A stretch of 64,000 nucleotides of DNA from Arcobacter sp. F155 (GCF_004116455.1 NZ_PDJU01000013.1:1-64000); one strand, 5' to 3'; counted from the first letter of the stretch, positions 7,321 through 18,288 are shown. Notes: a model not told the origin generated them from the sequence alone. Numbers and translations: made by a program.

Positions 7321-8728
7321 CTAATTCTTCCTTCAATATATTTACACCTAAAGCAACTCCTGGCCAACCTTGTCCTGCAAATATTGTATCTCCAACATTA
7401 TACAAACCTTCAAATGGTGTTCTACAACTTGGCACTTGAATCAAAGTTTTTAAAGTTATAGCTTTTCCACCACAGTTGTTTCTATTTATAAAACGATTAA
7501 ATGTTTTTGCTGTTCCACTAAAAGAGATTTGAATATCCTCTTTACTTATGTTATCAAAGTTTTCTAAAAAACTATTTATTATAAACTCTTCTGTTATAAA
7601 TTTCTGTCTTTTGTATTCATCTTTATTTAAATTACTCCAAAATCTTGCTTTAGTATGAGTTGAGATAGTTATATTTATTCCATTTTCAGACATTTTTCTA
7701 TCCTCACTAGAACTTAGAGATACAAAATAAGAGTTAGAAATAGAATTTGGAATCTCATTTTCTAAAATTATTTGATAATGGTGTAGCAAATCTTCTTTTT
7801 TGTTTATTGTCATGTGGATTACAAAAGCACTTTGGTCATTGAATGAAAACTTATTATAATATGACTTTATCTTTTCATCTTCAAATAACTTAGAACTATC
7901 ATAAACTGTAGAATTTAATATCACATTTTTTGCTTTATACTCAGCTTTTCTTGTTTTTAAAAGATATACGTCATTTTGTTTTGTTATAGACTTTACTTCT
8001 TCTTTATTATGAGTCTCTATATCTTTTAAAAGCTCATCAAAAATTGAACCCATTCCACCATTTACATAAAATACATCATGGAAAGGATAAGCTAAACCTA
8101 AAGCTAATGATAACAAAGAGATATCTTTTGATTTAGTTTGCAAAGTTATCAAAAGCTGTGAATCTATAAAGTCTTGATACTCCTTTGAAATATCACCTAA
8201 AGTATCTTTTATAAAACCACTTGCAGTTTTAAATAAGTCAAATTTAAAAGTTAAAAAAATCTCACTTACTGATTTAATTGTTTTTACATAAGAAGATAAT
8301 GAGTATTTTGAATAATATACATTTTTTAGTTTCCAAAACTTATCATCTAGTTCTTTTATTGTTTGCCAAAAGACTCTATTGTTTTTATTTGGATAAGCTT
8401 TGTCTATCTGAGATAAAAACTTTTCAAAATCTTTTACTCTATCAATTGTTTTACCATTTTGAAGAACTCTTATTGCTATATCGCTTTTTTTTAAATCTAA
8501 ATTTACATTAACTTTATCAAATATCTTTTTTAAAGGATGATTTTCTTCATATCCAACAAGTGTTGTTGCACCACTATTGTAGTAGTTACCAAATCTTTTA
8601 AAAGTACTTGCACAGCCTCCAAGATTAGTATCTTTTTCAAAAACTATTACATCTTTTTGCTTATTTAAAGAGGCAATCATACTACCTCCCATTCCAGAGC
8701 CAACAATGGCTAAATCATAAGTTTTCAT
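7313..8728 (-). CDS. CrtI/CrtISO-like FAD-dependent oxidoreductase
   Basis: The 471-residue protein starts with an FAD-binding Rossmann motif (DLAIVGSGMGGSMIASL) followed by VFEKDTNLGGCASTF, and ends with a second FAD contact (GLYNVGDTIFAGQGWPGVALG), the layout of the phytoene desaturase/carotenoid isomerase family. No other carotenoid gene is in the window, so a carotenoid substrate is not supported; related proteins occur in photolyase clusters where they may act on lipids. It overlaps phr by 14 bp and the kinase by 8 bp, so all are cotranscribed and probably coupled. Confidence 0.82.
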   Translation of the reverse strand: MKTYDLAIVGSGMGGSMIASLNKQKDVIVFEKDTNLGGCASTFKRFGNYYNSGATTLVGYEENHPLKKIFDKVNVNLDLKKSDIAIRVLQNGKTIDRVKDFEKFLSQIDKAYPNKNNRVFWQTIKELDDKFWKLKNVYYSKYSLSSYVKTIKSVSEIFLTFKFDLFKTASGFIKDTLGDISKEYQDFIDSQLLITLQTKSKDISLLSLALGLAYPFHDVFYVNGGMGSIFDELLKDIETHNKEEVKSITKQNDVYLLKTRKAEYKAKNVILNSTVYDSSKLFEDEKIKSYYNKFSFNDQSAFVIHMTINKKEDLLHHYQIILENEIPNSISNSYFVSLSSSEDRKMSENGINITISTHTKARFWSNLNKDEYKRQKFITEEFIINSFLENFDNISKEDIQISFSGTAKTFNRFINRNNCGGKAITLKTLIQVPSCRTPFEGLYNVGDTIFAGQGWPGVALGVNILKEELDG

Positions 8729-10058
8729 CTTTAGCCCTTTTGAAGTTTTCTATTGCTCTTTTTCTTGATAAAGATATATCAACTATTGCTTTAGGATAAT
8801 TAAAAAAAAGATTTGAAGAAAGTGCATTTTCTATATGGAAAAGTTTTGGGTCCACCTCTTCTAACTCTTTAATAACTGATTTTATAAAAAGACCATCTTT
8901 ATCAAATTTTGAAGATTGAGTATAAGGATTAAATACTCTAAAGTATGGAGCAGCATCAGCACCTGTACTTGCAGCCCATTGCCATGAACCAATATTTGAA
9001 CTTGCTTCATAATCAAGAAGTTTTAAAGCAAAATACTTCTCGCCCTTCTTCCAATCAACAAAAAGGTTTTTTGTTAAAAATGAAGCAACAATCATTCTTA
9101 ATCTATTATGCATAAGACCTGTTTTATTTAAATGAATCATAGCTGCATCAATTATAGGCACACCAGTTTTTCCTTCACACCATTTTTGAAAGTCATCTTC
9201 ATTTTCATTCCAAGAAATATTTATGCCATTGAAGTTTTTACTTTCAGAATTTGGAAAATGAAAAAGTATATAATTATAAAATTCTCTCCAAAAAAGCTCT
9301 CTAATAAAAAATTCACAATCATTTACATTTGATTTTTTTACAATATTAAAAATCTCTTTAGGGGAAATAAGACCAAATCTTAGATGAACAGATAGTTTTG
9401 ATGTGGCATCTTTATAAAAAAAGTCTCTATTTACTTGATAATCATCTATTTCTAATAAAAACTCTTTTAATAAATCCCTTGCATCTTTATATAAAAAAGA
9501 TGGTAATTCTTGTTTTTCAAAACCTAAGTCTTCTAAAGATATGATTTTTTTATAATTAAAGCTTGTAAGTTTGAGTTTTTCATTTCTTTTATACTCTTCT
9601 ATAGAAAAAGATTGAGTAATTAAATTCAATGATTTATAAAAAGGAGTAAATACTTTATATGGAGTATTATCTGCTTTAAGATGTTCATTTGGATTTAAAA
9701 TAAATGAATCATTAAATCTTTTTAAAGGAAGAACCTTTTCAACTTCCTTATCTCTTTTAATAGCATATGCGTCAAAATCTATGGAGCATAGAACTTCATC
9801 AAAATCTTTTGCTAAAGTTTTAAAAACATTTAATGGTTCATCATAAAATATTGCTAAGTCTAAACCTAAAGATTGAAGCTCTCTCTTTAGGTTTAATACT
9901 GATTCATAAATAAAAGAAACTCTTTTATCATCTTTAGGCAAAGAGTTTAGAATATTTTTATCGAAGATAAATATTGGTAGTACTTCATCTTCTGCATATT
10001 GTAATAATGCAGAATCTGTAACTCTTAAATCTCGTCTAAACCAAAGTATTTGTTTCAT
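8715..10058 (-). CDS. phrB: Deoxyribodipyrimidine photolyase (class I CPD type)
   Basis: The enzyme uses blue light and FADH to split cyclobutane pyrimidine dimers. The 447-residue product has the N-terminal antenna domain (ILWFRRDLRVTDSALL) and a C-terminal FAD/DNA-binding domain containing GVPIIDAAMIHLNKTG, MHNRLRMIVASFLTK and SNIGSWQWAASTGADAAPYFR with the tryptophans and FAD contacts expected of class I enzymes. Length is slightly below E. coli PhrB (472). It overlaps the DUF523/DUF1722 gene by 4 bp and the flavoprotein gene by 14 bp. A cryptochrome-DASH identity is less likely given the sequence around SWQWAASTG. Confidence 0.92.
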   Translation of the reverse strand: MKQILWFRRDLRVTDSALLQYAEDEVLPIFIFDKNILNSLPKDDKRVSFIYESVLNLKRELQSLGLDLAIFYDEPLNVFKTLAKDFDEVLCSIDFDAYAIKRDKEVEKVLPLKRFNDSFILNPNEHLKADNTPYKVFTPFYKSLNLITQSFSIEEYKRNEKLKLTSFNYKKIISLEDLGFEKQELPSFLYKDARDLLKEFLLEIDDYQVNRDFFYKDATSKLSVHLRFGLISPKEIFNIVKKSNVNDCEFFIRELFWREFYNYILFHFPNSESKNFNGINISWNENEDDFQKWCEGKTGVPIIDAAMIHLNKTGLMHNRLRMIVASFLTKNLFVDWKKGEKYFALKLLDYEASSNIGSWQWAASTGADAAPYFRVFNPYTQSSKFDKDGLFIKSVIKELEEVDPKLFHIENALSSNLFFNYPKAIVDISLSRKRAIENFKRAKDENL

Positions 10059-11008
10059 CTGTAAGCCTCAACTTTAGAACGAAGTGCTAAATCTTTTGGA
10101 TATGGATTTATAAATACTTGAGTTTTAAGATACTCAATATCAAATTTGTTTGTATAAAGTTTTATTATTTTTATAACAGCAATTAAAGGAACTATTCCTT
10201 TTTTGAAGTCTTCAAGAGTCTCTAAAATATCATCTTTTTCCTCTTTTGATATAACTTTTTTGAAATAACCATAAATATGAAGTAAAACATTATAGGTATT
10301 ATTAATCGTACCTTTTTGAGCAATTGTCTTTAAAAACAACTCTTTATACTCATCAAGTATAGTCTCCAATGGCTTTTTATCTCTATTTGCAACTATATTT
10401 CCTAGCTCTTTATATGCATTATGTGATTTTGCATAGATTAAATATTTGTAAGAAGTATGAAACTCAACTAAATCATTTATATTTGGCTTTTTTTCTAAAA
10501 ATTCAAATAATGATTTATATGCAAATACTTGCATTAAAAAGTTTTCTCTAAGCCATGGATCGCCTAATCTACCTTCTTCTTCAATTGGTAAATAAGGGAA
10601 TCTTTCTTTTAGCTCTTTTGCAAAAACTCCAACACCTACATTTTCACTTTGACCATTTTTTTTATCAGGATAGATTTTAACTCTTTCCATACCACATGTT
10701 GGAGATTTAGATTTTAAAATAAATCCACATAATTGATTATCTTCAATCTTTTTTACAAGCTCTTTAGATATCTCAGTAATAGTATCTGTAACATCTTCAT
10801 TGTCATTTGATGTTCGAATAGTTACTTCACCATCACTTTTAACTAACCTTATTGCAGGTCGTGGAGTTGGAAAAACTAATCTTTCAGGACAAAAAGCCTC
10901 AAAATCAAAGTAGTTAGATAATTCATTAACAATAAATTTGTCTCGTGAATGACCGCCATCATATCGGCACGTAGTACCAAGTAGGCAAGATGATATTCCT
11001 AGTTTCAT
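10055..11008 (-). CDS. DUF523-DUF1722 fusion protein (photolyase partner)
   Basis: Residues 1-150 are a DUF523 domain (GISSCLLGTTCRYDGGH, FCPERLVFPTPRPAIRL, and a CGFILKSKSPTCGMERV stretch with conserved cysteines). Residues 190-310 are a DUF1722 domain (FHTSYKYLIYAKSHNAYKEL). In E. coli the DUF1722 gene ybgA lies directly before phrB, and the same order occurs here with a 4-bp overlap. Biochemical function is unknown. It is the first gene of the cassette, with an AGGAG ribosome site before ATG 11008. Confidence 0.9.
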   Translation of the reverse strand: MKLGISSCLLGTTCRYDGGHSRDKFIVNELSNYFDFEAFCPERLVFPTPRPAIRLVKSDGEVTIRTSNDNEDVTDTITEISKELVKKIEDNQLCGFILKSKSPTCGMERVKIYPDKKNGQSENVGVGVFAKELKERFPYLPIEEEGRLGDPWLRENFLMQVFAYKSLFEFLEKKPNINDLVEFHTSYKYLIYAKSHNAYKELGNIVANRDKKPLETILDEYKELFLKTIAQKGTINNTYNVLLHIYGYFKKVISKEEKDDILETLEDFKKGIVPLIAVIKIIKLYTNKFDIEYLKTQVFINPYPKDLALRSKVEAYR

Positions 11009-11015
11009 TTTAAAC

Positions 11016-11033
11016 TCCTTTTAGGAAATTATA
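11016..11033 (-). promoter_or_regulatory. Candidate start signals of the photolyase operon
   Basis: In the 71-bp gap after tolB the minus strand carries TATAAT at 11028-11033 and an AGGAG ribosome site at 11016-11020 before the ATG at 11008. The box is close to the ribosome site, so a start of transcription from a TATAAA-like box further upstream (about 11070-11079) is an alternative. Evidence is by pattern only. Confidence 0.3.
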
Positions 11034-11079
11034 ATAAAACTAGTATATCTTTGTATATATAAAATGTAAGTTTATAATA

Positions 11080-12348
11080 TTACCAGTCGATTGACTGGAT
11101 TTTTCCATTTGCTAATGGGAAAGTAAATGACTTAGAATAATTAAGTCTAAGGATTCCTATTGAACTTCTATTATTTACAGTCTTTAAGAAGATAATAGAT
11201 TCTCCATCTTTTGAAAATTTAGGGAATTGATTACTTCCATTTGAAGTAAGTCTTTTCAGGAAATCACTTTTTGTTGACATTAAATAAAGATTGAATGTAT
11301 AAGAACCAAACTCATTGTTTCTATCTCTACTTGTATATACTACATAATCTTTATATGTAGTTGCAGATGAGTTGTTATTTCCATGGTAAACTAATCTTTC
11401 AACTCCTCTTCCTCCAATATCTTTTGCAAAAATATTTGGATACTTTAATCTATCAGATACGAAAACAATTCTTTTTTCATTATCAACAAAATGAGCTCCT
11501 ACATCAATACCTTTATATGTAGTTAGTCTCTTTTTTGTTTTATTAACAGTATTGTATAAATAGATATCTGGTTGATGATTTGGTGAAGCTGTAATTAAAA
11601 CTTTCTTTTCATCTTCACTTACATCAGAAGCAACTATCATACCTTCACTTCTCATAATAGTTTCTCTTTGTCTAGTGTAGATATTTGTTTTAATTAAAGT
11701 TGGAATTCCACTATCATATGTTGTGTAATAAAATGAGTCTTGTTTACTATTTGCCCATTTAGGGAAAATATTAAGTCCACCTCTTATAACTGGCATTTGA
11801 AAAGTAAGAGTATAGTCAGCAATTATAATATCTGCTTTTTTTGCACTTTTATATTGAGAGAAAATTACAAACTTATCCATCCAGTCAATTGGTGGTGCAT
11901 TTAGATATTTATTAATTCTAATTGCAATTCTATGAGCTACAAATGGATATCTATCCTCTTTTGATGTAGAGAAAGTTCGATTAAATACCATTTTCTTAGA
12001 GTTTGAATCATACATTTTAACCATTACAGAATAGCCACCAAAACTACTTACATTTGAACTAACATTTACAAAAAGGTCAGTTCCTTTAATTGATAAAACT
12101 AACATGTCTGGATTTGAGTTGTAATCAACAACTTGTGAAGCTTTAACTACTTCAAAGTGTCCACTTACCATTAAATCCTTTTCAATCATCTTTGCTACTT
12201 TTTGAGTAAGTGGCTTATTCATAGCATTAGGTGCTACTGAAACTTCGATTTTAGGCATAGAACCTGATTTTTTAACGATATCTAACTCTGCATCAGCAGC
12301 AAAAACAAATGTTGTAATTAGAAATAAAATTGATAATACTTTTTTCAT
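11080..12348 (-). CDS. tolB: Tol-Pal system beta-propeller protein TolB
   Basis: TolB is the periplasmic partner of Pal in the envelope-constriction machine. The 422-residue protein has a signal peptide (MKKVLSILFLITTFVFAADA), an N-terminal alpha/beta domain (MIEKDLMVSGHFEVVKASQ) and a six-blade WD40-like propeller with repeated DIYLYNTVNKTKKRLT- and FPKFSKDGESIIFL-type blades. It follows the tolA-like gene by 1 bp. Its last codons form a 6-bp hairpin (11083-11098), and instead of pal the next gene is the photolyase cassette. Confidence 0.95.
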   Translation of the reverse strand: MKKVLSILFLITTFVFAADAELDIVKKSGSMPKIEVSVAPNAMNKPLTQKVAKMIEKDLMVSGHFEVVKASQVVDYNSNPDMLVLSIKGTDLFVNVSSNVSSFGGYSVMVKMYDSNSKKMVFNRTFSTSKEDRYPFVAHRIAIRINKYLNAPPIDWMDKFVIFSQYKSAKKADIIIADYTLTFQMPVIRGGLNIFPKWANSKQDSFYYTTYDSGIPTLIKTNIYTRQRETIMRSEGMIVASDVSEDEKKVLITASPNHQPDIYLYNTVNKTKKRLTTYKGIDVGAHFVDNEKRIVFVSDRLKYPNIFAKDIGGRGVERLVYHGNNNSSATTYKDYVVYTSRDRNNEFGSYTFNLYLMSTKSDFLKRLTSNGSNQFPKFSKDGESIIFLKTVNNRSSIGILRLNYSKSFTFPLANGKIQSIDW

Positions 12349-12349
12349 A

Positions 12350-13078
12350 TTAACCTTCCGATTTAAAGTTTATAATAATATCAACTTTACTGTTAATATT
12401 ATGTGTAGGGAAAGTCTCCCTAACTTGAGAATTTAAAAACTCTTTTAATGACTCATCAAATCGTACATCATTTGAATACTTTATAACACGGTAATCAAAA
12501 TCTCCACTATTTGTAATCATTACAAGAACTTTTACAACTAAACCATCTTCTAATAGTTTAGGATTCCATCTCTCCCATAAAATCTGTTTTATTTTTGAAA
12601 AGTATTCATGTTCCTCACCTTTACTAGTAGAGTTAACAACAGGTCTATTTGTACTAGTTTTAACATCATTTAAAAGTTTAGAAACCTTTAAATTATCTGT
12701 ATTTTTCTCTTTTTGAAATTTAGACCTAAATCTACTTGGGTCAATAGATGCTTTTTGCGTAGTTGTATCTTTTTCTACTACTTTTTTAGATTTAGTTTTA
12801 ACATTAGCAAATAGTGATTTAAAATCTGCTTTTTGTTTATTTGATTGAGATGTAGATTTTTTAACAATCTTTTCTTGTTTTGACTCACTCTTTTTAGCAA
12901 CTCTTTTTTCAGTTGATTTAGTAGAAATAAGTTCTAATTCTAAAACTGTAGTTTTAGTATTAATATCAAACTTTTTTGGTGCAGGGGCATTTATATAAAA
13001 AAGAAATAGAAAACCAAAAATAAGGTATATAAAAACAGATATTACACCTGATAGATAAAAGTAATTTTTATCTTGCAT
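12350..13078 (-). CDS. tolA: TolA/TonB-like energy-transducing protein
   Basis: The 242-residue product has one N-terminal membrane anchor (about residues 8-30, VISVFIYLIFGFLFLFYIN), a Lys/Ser/Thr-rich middle region spanning the periplasm, and a C-terminal TonB_C-like domain (YFSKIKQILWERWNPKLL, then VLVMITNSGDFDYRVIKYS). Its place between tolR and tolB identifies it as the TolA of this cluster; by sequence alone TonB would also be possible. Spacing to tolR is 2 bp and to tolB 1 bp. Confidence 0.85.
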   Translation of the reverse strand: MQDKNYFYLSGVISVFIYLIFGFLFLFYINAPAPKKFDINTKTTVLELELISTKSTEKRVAKKSESKQEKIVKKSTSQSNKQKADFKSLFANVKTKSKKVVEKDTTTQKASIDPSRFRSKFQKEKNTDNLKVSKLLNDVKTSTNRPVVNSTSKGEEHEYFSKIKQILWERWNPKLLEDGLVVKVLVMITNSGDFDYRVIKYSNDVRFDESLKEFLNSQVRETFPTHNINSKVDIIINFKSEG

Positions 13079-13080
13079 AA

Positions 13081-13470
13081 TTATCCATCTGTAATAAGTG
13101 ATACTTTAGTAAATCCAGCTTCTTTTACTGATTTAAGTATATAGATTACATCATTATACATCAAAGTTTTCTCAGCTCTTATGTGTATAGGAGTTTTTCT
13201 ATCTTTATTTTGTGCAAATAAAACAAAGTTATCTGCAAAAGTATCAAATTCAAAACTTTTTTTATTGATTTTTATCTTTTTATTTTTTGTAAGTAATATA
13301 TCAATTTTTTTAACTGATTGTATTTGTTGAGATTTGCTTCCTTTTGGAAGATTTACAGGTTCTTCAAACTCAACTACTGGTGCAGTAACCATTAAGATTG
13401 CAAGAAGCACTAGCATAATATCTACTAAAGGAGTAATATTTAAATCAGGTTTTTGGTTGTAATCAAACAT
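13081..13470 (-). CDS. tolR: TolR (ExbD-family) proton-channel subunit
   Basis: The 129-residue product has a single N-terminal membrane helix with the conserved Asp of the proton path (LNITPLVDIMLVLLAILMVT) and a small periplasmic domain (DRKTPIHIRAEKTLMYNDVI). It lies 2 bp from tolQ and tolA. ExbD is the paralogous alternative, but the adjoining tolB makes TolR the better name. Confidence 0.93.
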   Translation of the reverse strand: MFDYNQKPDLNITPLVDIMLVLLAILMVTAPVVEFEEPVNLPKGSKSQQIQSVKKIDILLTKNKKIKINKKSFEFDTFADNFVLFAQNKDRKTPIHIRAEKTLMYNDVIYILKSVKEAGFTKVSLITDG

Positions 13471-13472
13471 GA

Positions 13473-14033
13473 TTAACCTTTAGCAATTAAGATTTTAGCT
13501 TGTGCCTTGATATAAGTATTTAACTCATAAACTTTTCTTACTAATATTTGATGGAAAGTATATGCAAAAATTGCCACAAAAATTCCAGCTGCTGTTGCAA
13601 CTAAAGCTTCAGAAATTGCAGGTGCAATTACAGAAAACCCTACTTTTGAATGACTTGAAAACTTTGCAAATGATTCAAGAATACCTACTACTGTTCCAAA
13701 TAGTCCAATAAAAGGAGCAGTTGATGCAATAATTGACATCCATGATATTCCAACACTAGCATCTTTAATAATATTTATTTCACATGCACTAAGAATCTCT
13801 TTATTAGTAACTCCGTTTGCACATTTATTAAGTGCAGACATAGGACTTAAAGTTGAACTTCGTGATGTTAATGCTTCTAGTGATTTTTTTTCAGTAAGAA
13901 TTGAAGATTTCAAAGATAGAAATCTGTAGATGAATATCCAAAAAACGATAACCATATATAATGAAAGTGACCACAACACTAAAAGTGTTATGGCACTACC
14001 ATTACTTAAATAATTTAAAGCTGAATCAATCAT
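13473..14033 (-). CDS. tolQ: TolQ (ExbB/MotA-family) proton-channel subunit
   Basis: The 186-residue protein has three membrane helices (about residues 14-37, 100-122 and 142-165) with the family motifs LFGTVVGILESF and APAISEALVATAAGIFVAIFA. With TolR it forms the proton-driven motor acting on TolA. It begins just 11 bp after atpC in the leftward reading, an adjacency common in Campylobacterota. Confidence 0.93.
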   Translation of the reverse strand: MIDSALNYLSNGSAITLLVLWSLSLYMVIVFWIFIYRFLSLKSSILTEKKSLEALTSRSSTLSPMSALNKCANGVTNKEILSACEINIIKDASVGISWMSIIASTAPFIGLFGTVVGILESFAKFSSHSKVGFSVIAPAISEALVATAAGIFVAIFAYTFHQILVRKVYELNTYIKAQAKILIAKG

Positions 14034-14044
14034 TATCTACTTTT

Positions 14045-14422
14045 TTAAGCGAATGAGTTGATTTTAGCCTCAACTGCTGCTAATGATACGTTTGCATCTT
14101 TAACAGAGTTAACTAAATCTTTTGCAGCGTCAATGTTTTTCGCAATTTCAGAGTCAGCACCTGAAGTAAGTGCTACAGCTCCGTCAACTAATACGTCAAC
14201 AGAACTTTCACCCACTTTAACGTGACCCCAGTTAATTGCTACTGCTTCAGTTGAATCTGCTTTTTCTATTATAATTACGCCAACAGTTAATGATGATACT
14301 AAAGAAGCATGTCCTGGTAAAACTCCGAACTCTCCCTCTTTACCTGGAAGAGTTACAGATTTTACTTCATCACTAAAGATTTGACCATTTGGTGCAACTA
14401 TTGATAATTTTAGTGTATCCAT
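14045..14422 (-). CDS. atpC: ATP synthase epsilon subunit
   Basis: The epsilon subunit is part of the F1 rotor stalk. The N-terminal beta sandwich carries LSIVAPNGQIFSDEVKSVTLP and GEFGVLPGHASLVSSL; a helical C-terminal part follows. I choose ATG 14422 (MDTLKL) over the ATG at 14428 because an AAGG site is 7 nt before 14422 but only 1 nt from 14428. The resulting length is 125 residues. Confidence 0.93.
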   Translation of the reverse strand: MDTLKLSIVAPNGQIFSDEVKSVTLPGKEGEFGVLPGHASLVSSLTVGVIIIEKADSTEAVAINWGHVKVGESSVDVLVDGAVALTSGADSEIAKNIDAAKDLVNSVKDANVSLAAVEAKINSFA

Positions 14423-14438
14423 AAGCATGCCTTATTTG

Positions 14439-15851
<1,413 letters not shown>

Positions 15852-16739
15852 TTATTTTAATGCTTCAACACCACTGATAATCTCTATCAGCTCTGTTGTA
15901 ATTGCAGCTTGTCTAGCTTTATTATATTCAACTGTTAACGAATTAACTCTGTCTTTAGCATTGTTAGTTGCAGCTTCCATAGCTTGCATTCTTGCAGAGT
16001 GCTCTGCTGCTAAAGAGTCGATTAAAGAATAATACATATTGAAATCAATATATTTATTCGTTAATTCTTCTAACACTTCTTCATCATCATCTGGTTCAAT
16101 CTCTAGCATAGATGTTTCATCTTGTGTAGTTTCTACATCTTCTAGGCTAATTGGAAGTAGTTCTCTTACTCTAATTTCTTGAGTAAGCATATTTAAGAAT
16201 CCATTGTAAACTAAAACTACTTTATCAGTTTCACCTTTTTGGAAATCTTCTACTACATCTTTAATAAAATCTGCAGCTCTATCATAATCTGGTGCAGAAG
16301 ATAAATCAGTTACCTTCTGAGATAATTCAACACCTTGGAAAGAGAAGAAATCAACTCCCTTTCTTCCAGCAGCTCTGTATCTTACATTTGCACCTTTAGA
16401 TGTATAATCAGCGGCTAATTCATTAACTTTCTTAATCGTTGCCATGTTAAAACCACCACAAAGACCTTTGTCAGCAGTAACAAAAACAATATCAACTGTT
16501 TTTGGGTTCTCGTTAGGGATAAACGCTTTATTGTGATTACCACCATCTTGAACTTTGCTAACTCTGTTTGCGATCTCAGAAAGAACTTCATTAATCTTCT
16601 TAGCATAACTTCTAGATTGCTCAGACAGTTGTCTAGTTCTAGTAAGTTTTGCAGAAGATACAAGCTTCATAGCTTTTGTAGTCTTCTGAGTGTTCTTAAC
16701 ACTTCCAATTTTTAATTTAATTTCTTTTAAGTTAGCCAT
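15852..16739 (-). CDS. atpG: ATP synthase gamma subunit
   Basis: Central rotor shaft of F1, 295 residues. N-terminal MANLKEIKLKIGSVKNTQKT and C-terminal RMQAMEAATNNAKDRVNSLT coiled-coil signatures are clear. A short acidic insertion around residue 200 (EIEPDDDEEVLEEL) precedes the C-terminal helix. It lies 10 bp downstream of atpA. Confidence 0.97.
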   Translation of the reverse strand: MANLKEIKLKIGSVKNTQKTTKAMKLVSSAKLTRTRQLSEQSRSYAKKINEVLSEIANRVSKVQDGGNHNKAFIPNENPKTVDIVFVTADKGLCGGFNMATIKKVNELAADYTSKGANVRYRAAGRKGVDFFSFQGVELSQKVTDLSSAPDYDRAADFIKDVVEDFQKGETDKVVLVYNGFLNMLTQEIRVRELLPISLEDVETTQDETSMLEIEPDDDEEVLEELTNKYIDFNMYYSLIDSLAAEHSARMQAMEAATNNAKDRVNSLTVEYNKARQAAITTELIEIISGVEALK

Positions 16740-16749
16740 AGACTAATCC

Positions 16750-18267
16750 TTATTTAGCATTAAAAACAGTTTTAAACTCTTCTAATGCAGCTTTTAATGC
16801 TGACTCAGTCTCATCATCTAATTTTTTCTTAGATTTAATGTCATCTAAAATATTTGCATATTTTTGTTCAATGAATGAGTGTAACTCTTCTTCGTATTTA
16901 ACTACATCAGATACAGCAACATCATTTAAGTAACCTTTTGTACCAGCATAGATAATAACGATTTGTTTTTCAATAACTAATGGCTTATTAACACCTTGCT
17001 TTAATACTTCAACCATTCTTTGACCAAGCTCAAGCTCTTTTCTTGTAGACTCATCAAGATCTGATGCGAATTGTGCGAATGCTTCTAGCTCTCTATATTG
17101 TGCAAGAGATAATTTTAATGTACCAGCAACTTGTTTAGTAGCTTTAATTTGTGCAGCACCACCAACTCTTGATACAGAAAGACCAACGTTAATTGCAGGT
17201 CTGATACCAGAGTTAAATAGGTTAGTTTCTAAGAAGATTTGACCATCTGTAATAGAAATAACGTTTGTTGGAATATATGCAGCAACGTCACCTGCTTGTG
17301 TCTCAATAATTGGTAATGCAGTCATAGAACCACCACCATTTTCATCAGACATTTTTGCAGCTCTTTCTAATAATCTTGAGTGTAGATAGAATACATCCCC
17401 TGGGAATGCCTCTCTACCTGGAGGTCTTCTTAATAATAAAGACATCTCTCTATATGCAACTGCGTGTTTTGATAAATCATCATAGATAATTAAAGCATGC
17501 TTACCATTATCTCTGAAGTACTCACCAATAGTAACACCTGTATATGGTGCTAAGAATTGAAGTGCTGAAGACTCAGAAGCACCTGCATTAACTACAACAG
17601 TATAATCCATTGCTCCACCCTCTTCTAAAGTTCTAACAACGTTAGCTACAGAAGATGATTTTTGACCGATTGCAACATAAATACATACTACATCTTCACC
17701 TTTTTGGTTAAGAATTGTATCAATTGCAACAGTTGTTTTACCAGTTTGTCTATCACCAATAATAAGCTCTCTTTGCCCTCTTCCGATTGGAACTAGTGCA
17801 TCAATTGCTTTAATACCAGTTTGTAATGGCTCATGAACAGATTTTCTAGCCATGATTCCAGGAGCTTTTTCCTCAACGAATCTTGACTCAGCTGCTTCAA
17901 TAGTACCTTTACCATCAATTGGCTCACCAAGTGCATTAACAACTCTTCCAACCATACCTTCACCAACTGGTGTTTCTAATAGTTTTCCAAGTCTCTTACA
18001 AGAAGAACCTTCTCTTAATCCTTCACCAGAACCAAGAACAACAACACCAACAGAAGCTTCTTCTAAGTTAGATGCTAATCCTCTTTCTCCGTTTTCGAAT
18101 TCAACAAGCTCCCCAGCCATTACATTTTTAAGACCATAAACTTGAGCAATACCATCTGCAAATGAGATGATCTTCCCAGTTTCGTTAACGTCTACATTTA
18201 ATTCAAAGTTATCAATTCTTTCTTTAATGATAGAACTGATTTCATCTGCTTGAATTTTTACACCCAT
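16750..18267 (-). CDS. atpA: ATP synthase alpha subunit
   Basis: Non-catalytic nucleotide-binding F1 subunit, 505 residues. Walker A is [18 protein letters not shown]; the family signature [17 protein letters not shown] is present, as is the N-terminal crown domain with [18 protein letters not shown]. It lies between atpH and atpG with a normal length. Confidence 0.98.
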   Translation of the reverse strand: MGVKIQADEISSIIKERIDNFELNVDVNETGKIISFADGIAQVYGLKNVMAGELVEFENGERGLASNLEEASVGVVVLGSGEGLREGSSCKRLGKLLETPVGEGMVGRVVNALGEPIDGKGTIEAAESRFVEEKAPGIMARKSVHEPLQTGIKAIDALVPIGRGQRELIIGDRQTGKTTVAIDTILNQKGEDVVCIYVAIGQKSSSVANVVRTLEEGGAMDYTVVVNAGASESSALQFLAPYTGVTIGEYFRDNGKHALIIYDDLSKHAVAYREMSLLLRRPPGREAFPGDVFYLHSRLLERAAKMSDENGGGSMTALPIIETQAGDVAAYIPTNVISITDGQIFLETNLFNSGIRPAINVGLSVSRVGGAAQIKATKQVAGTLKLSLAQYRELEAFAQFASDLDESTRKELELGQRMVEVLKQGVNKPLVIEKQIVIIYAGTKGYLNDVAVSDVVKYEEELHSFIEQKYANILDDIKSKKKLDDETESALKAALEEFKTVFNAK

Positions 18268-18288
18268 TCAATATCTCCTTTATAAGTT

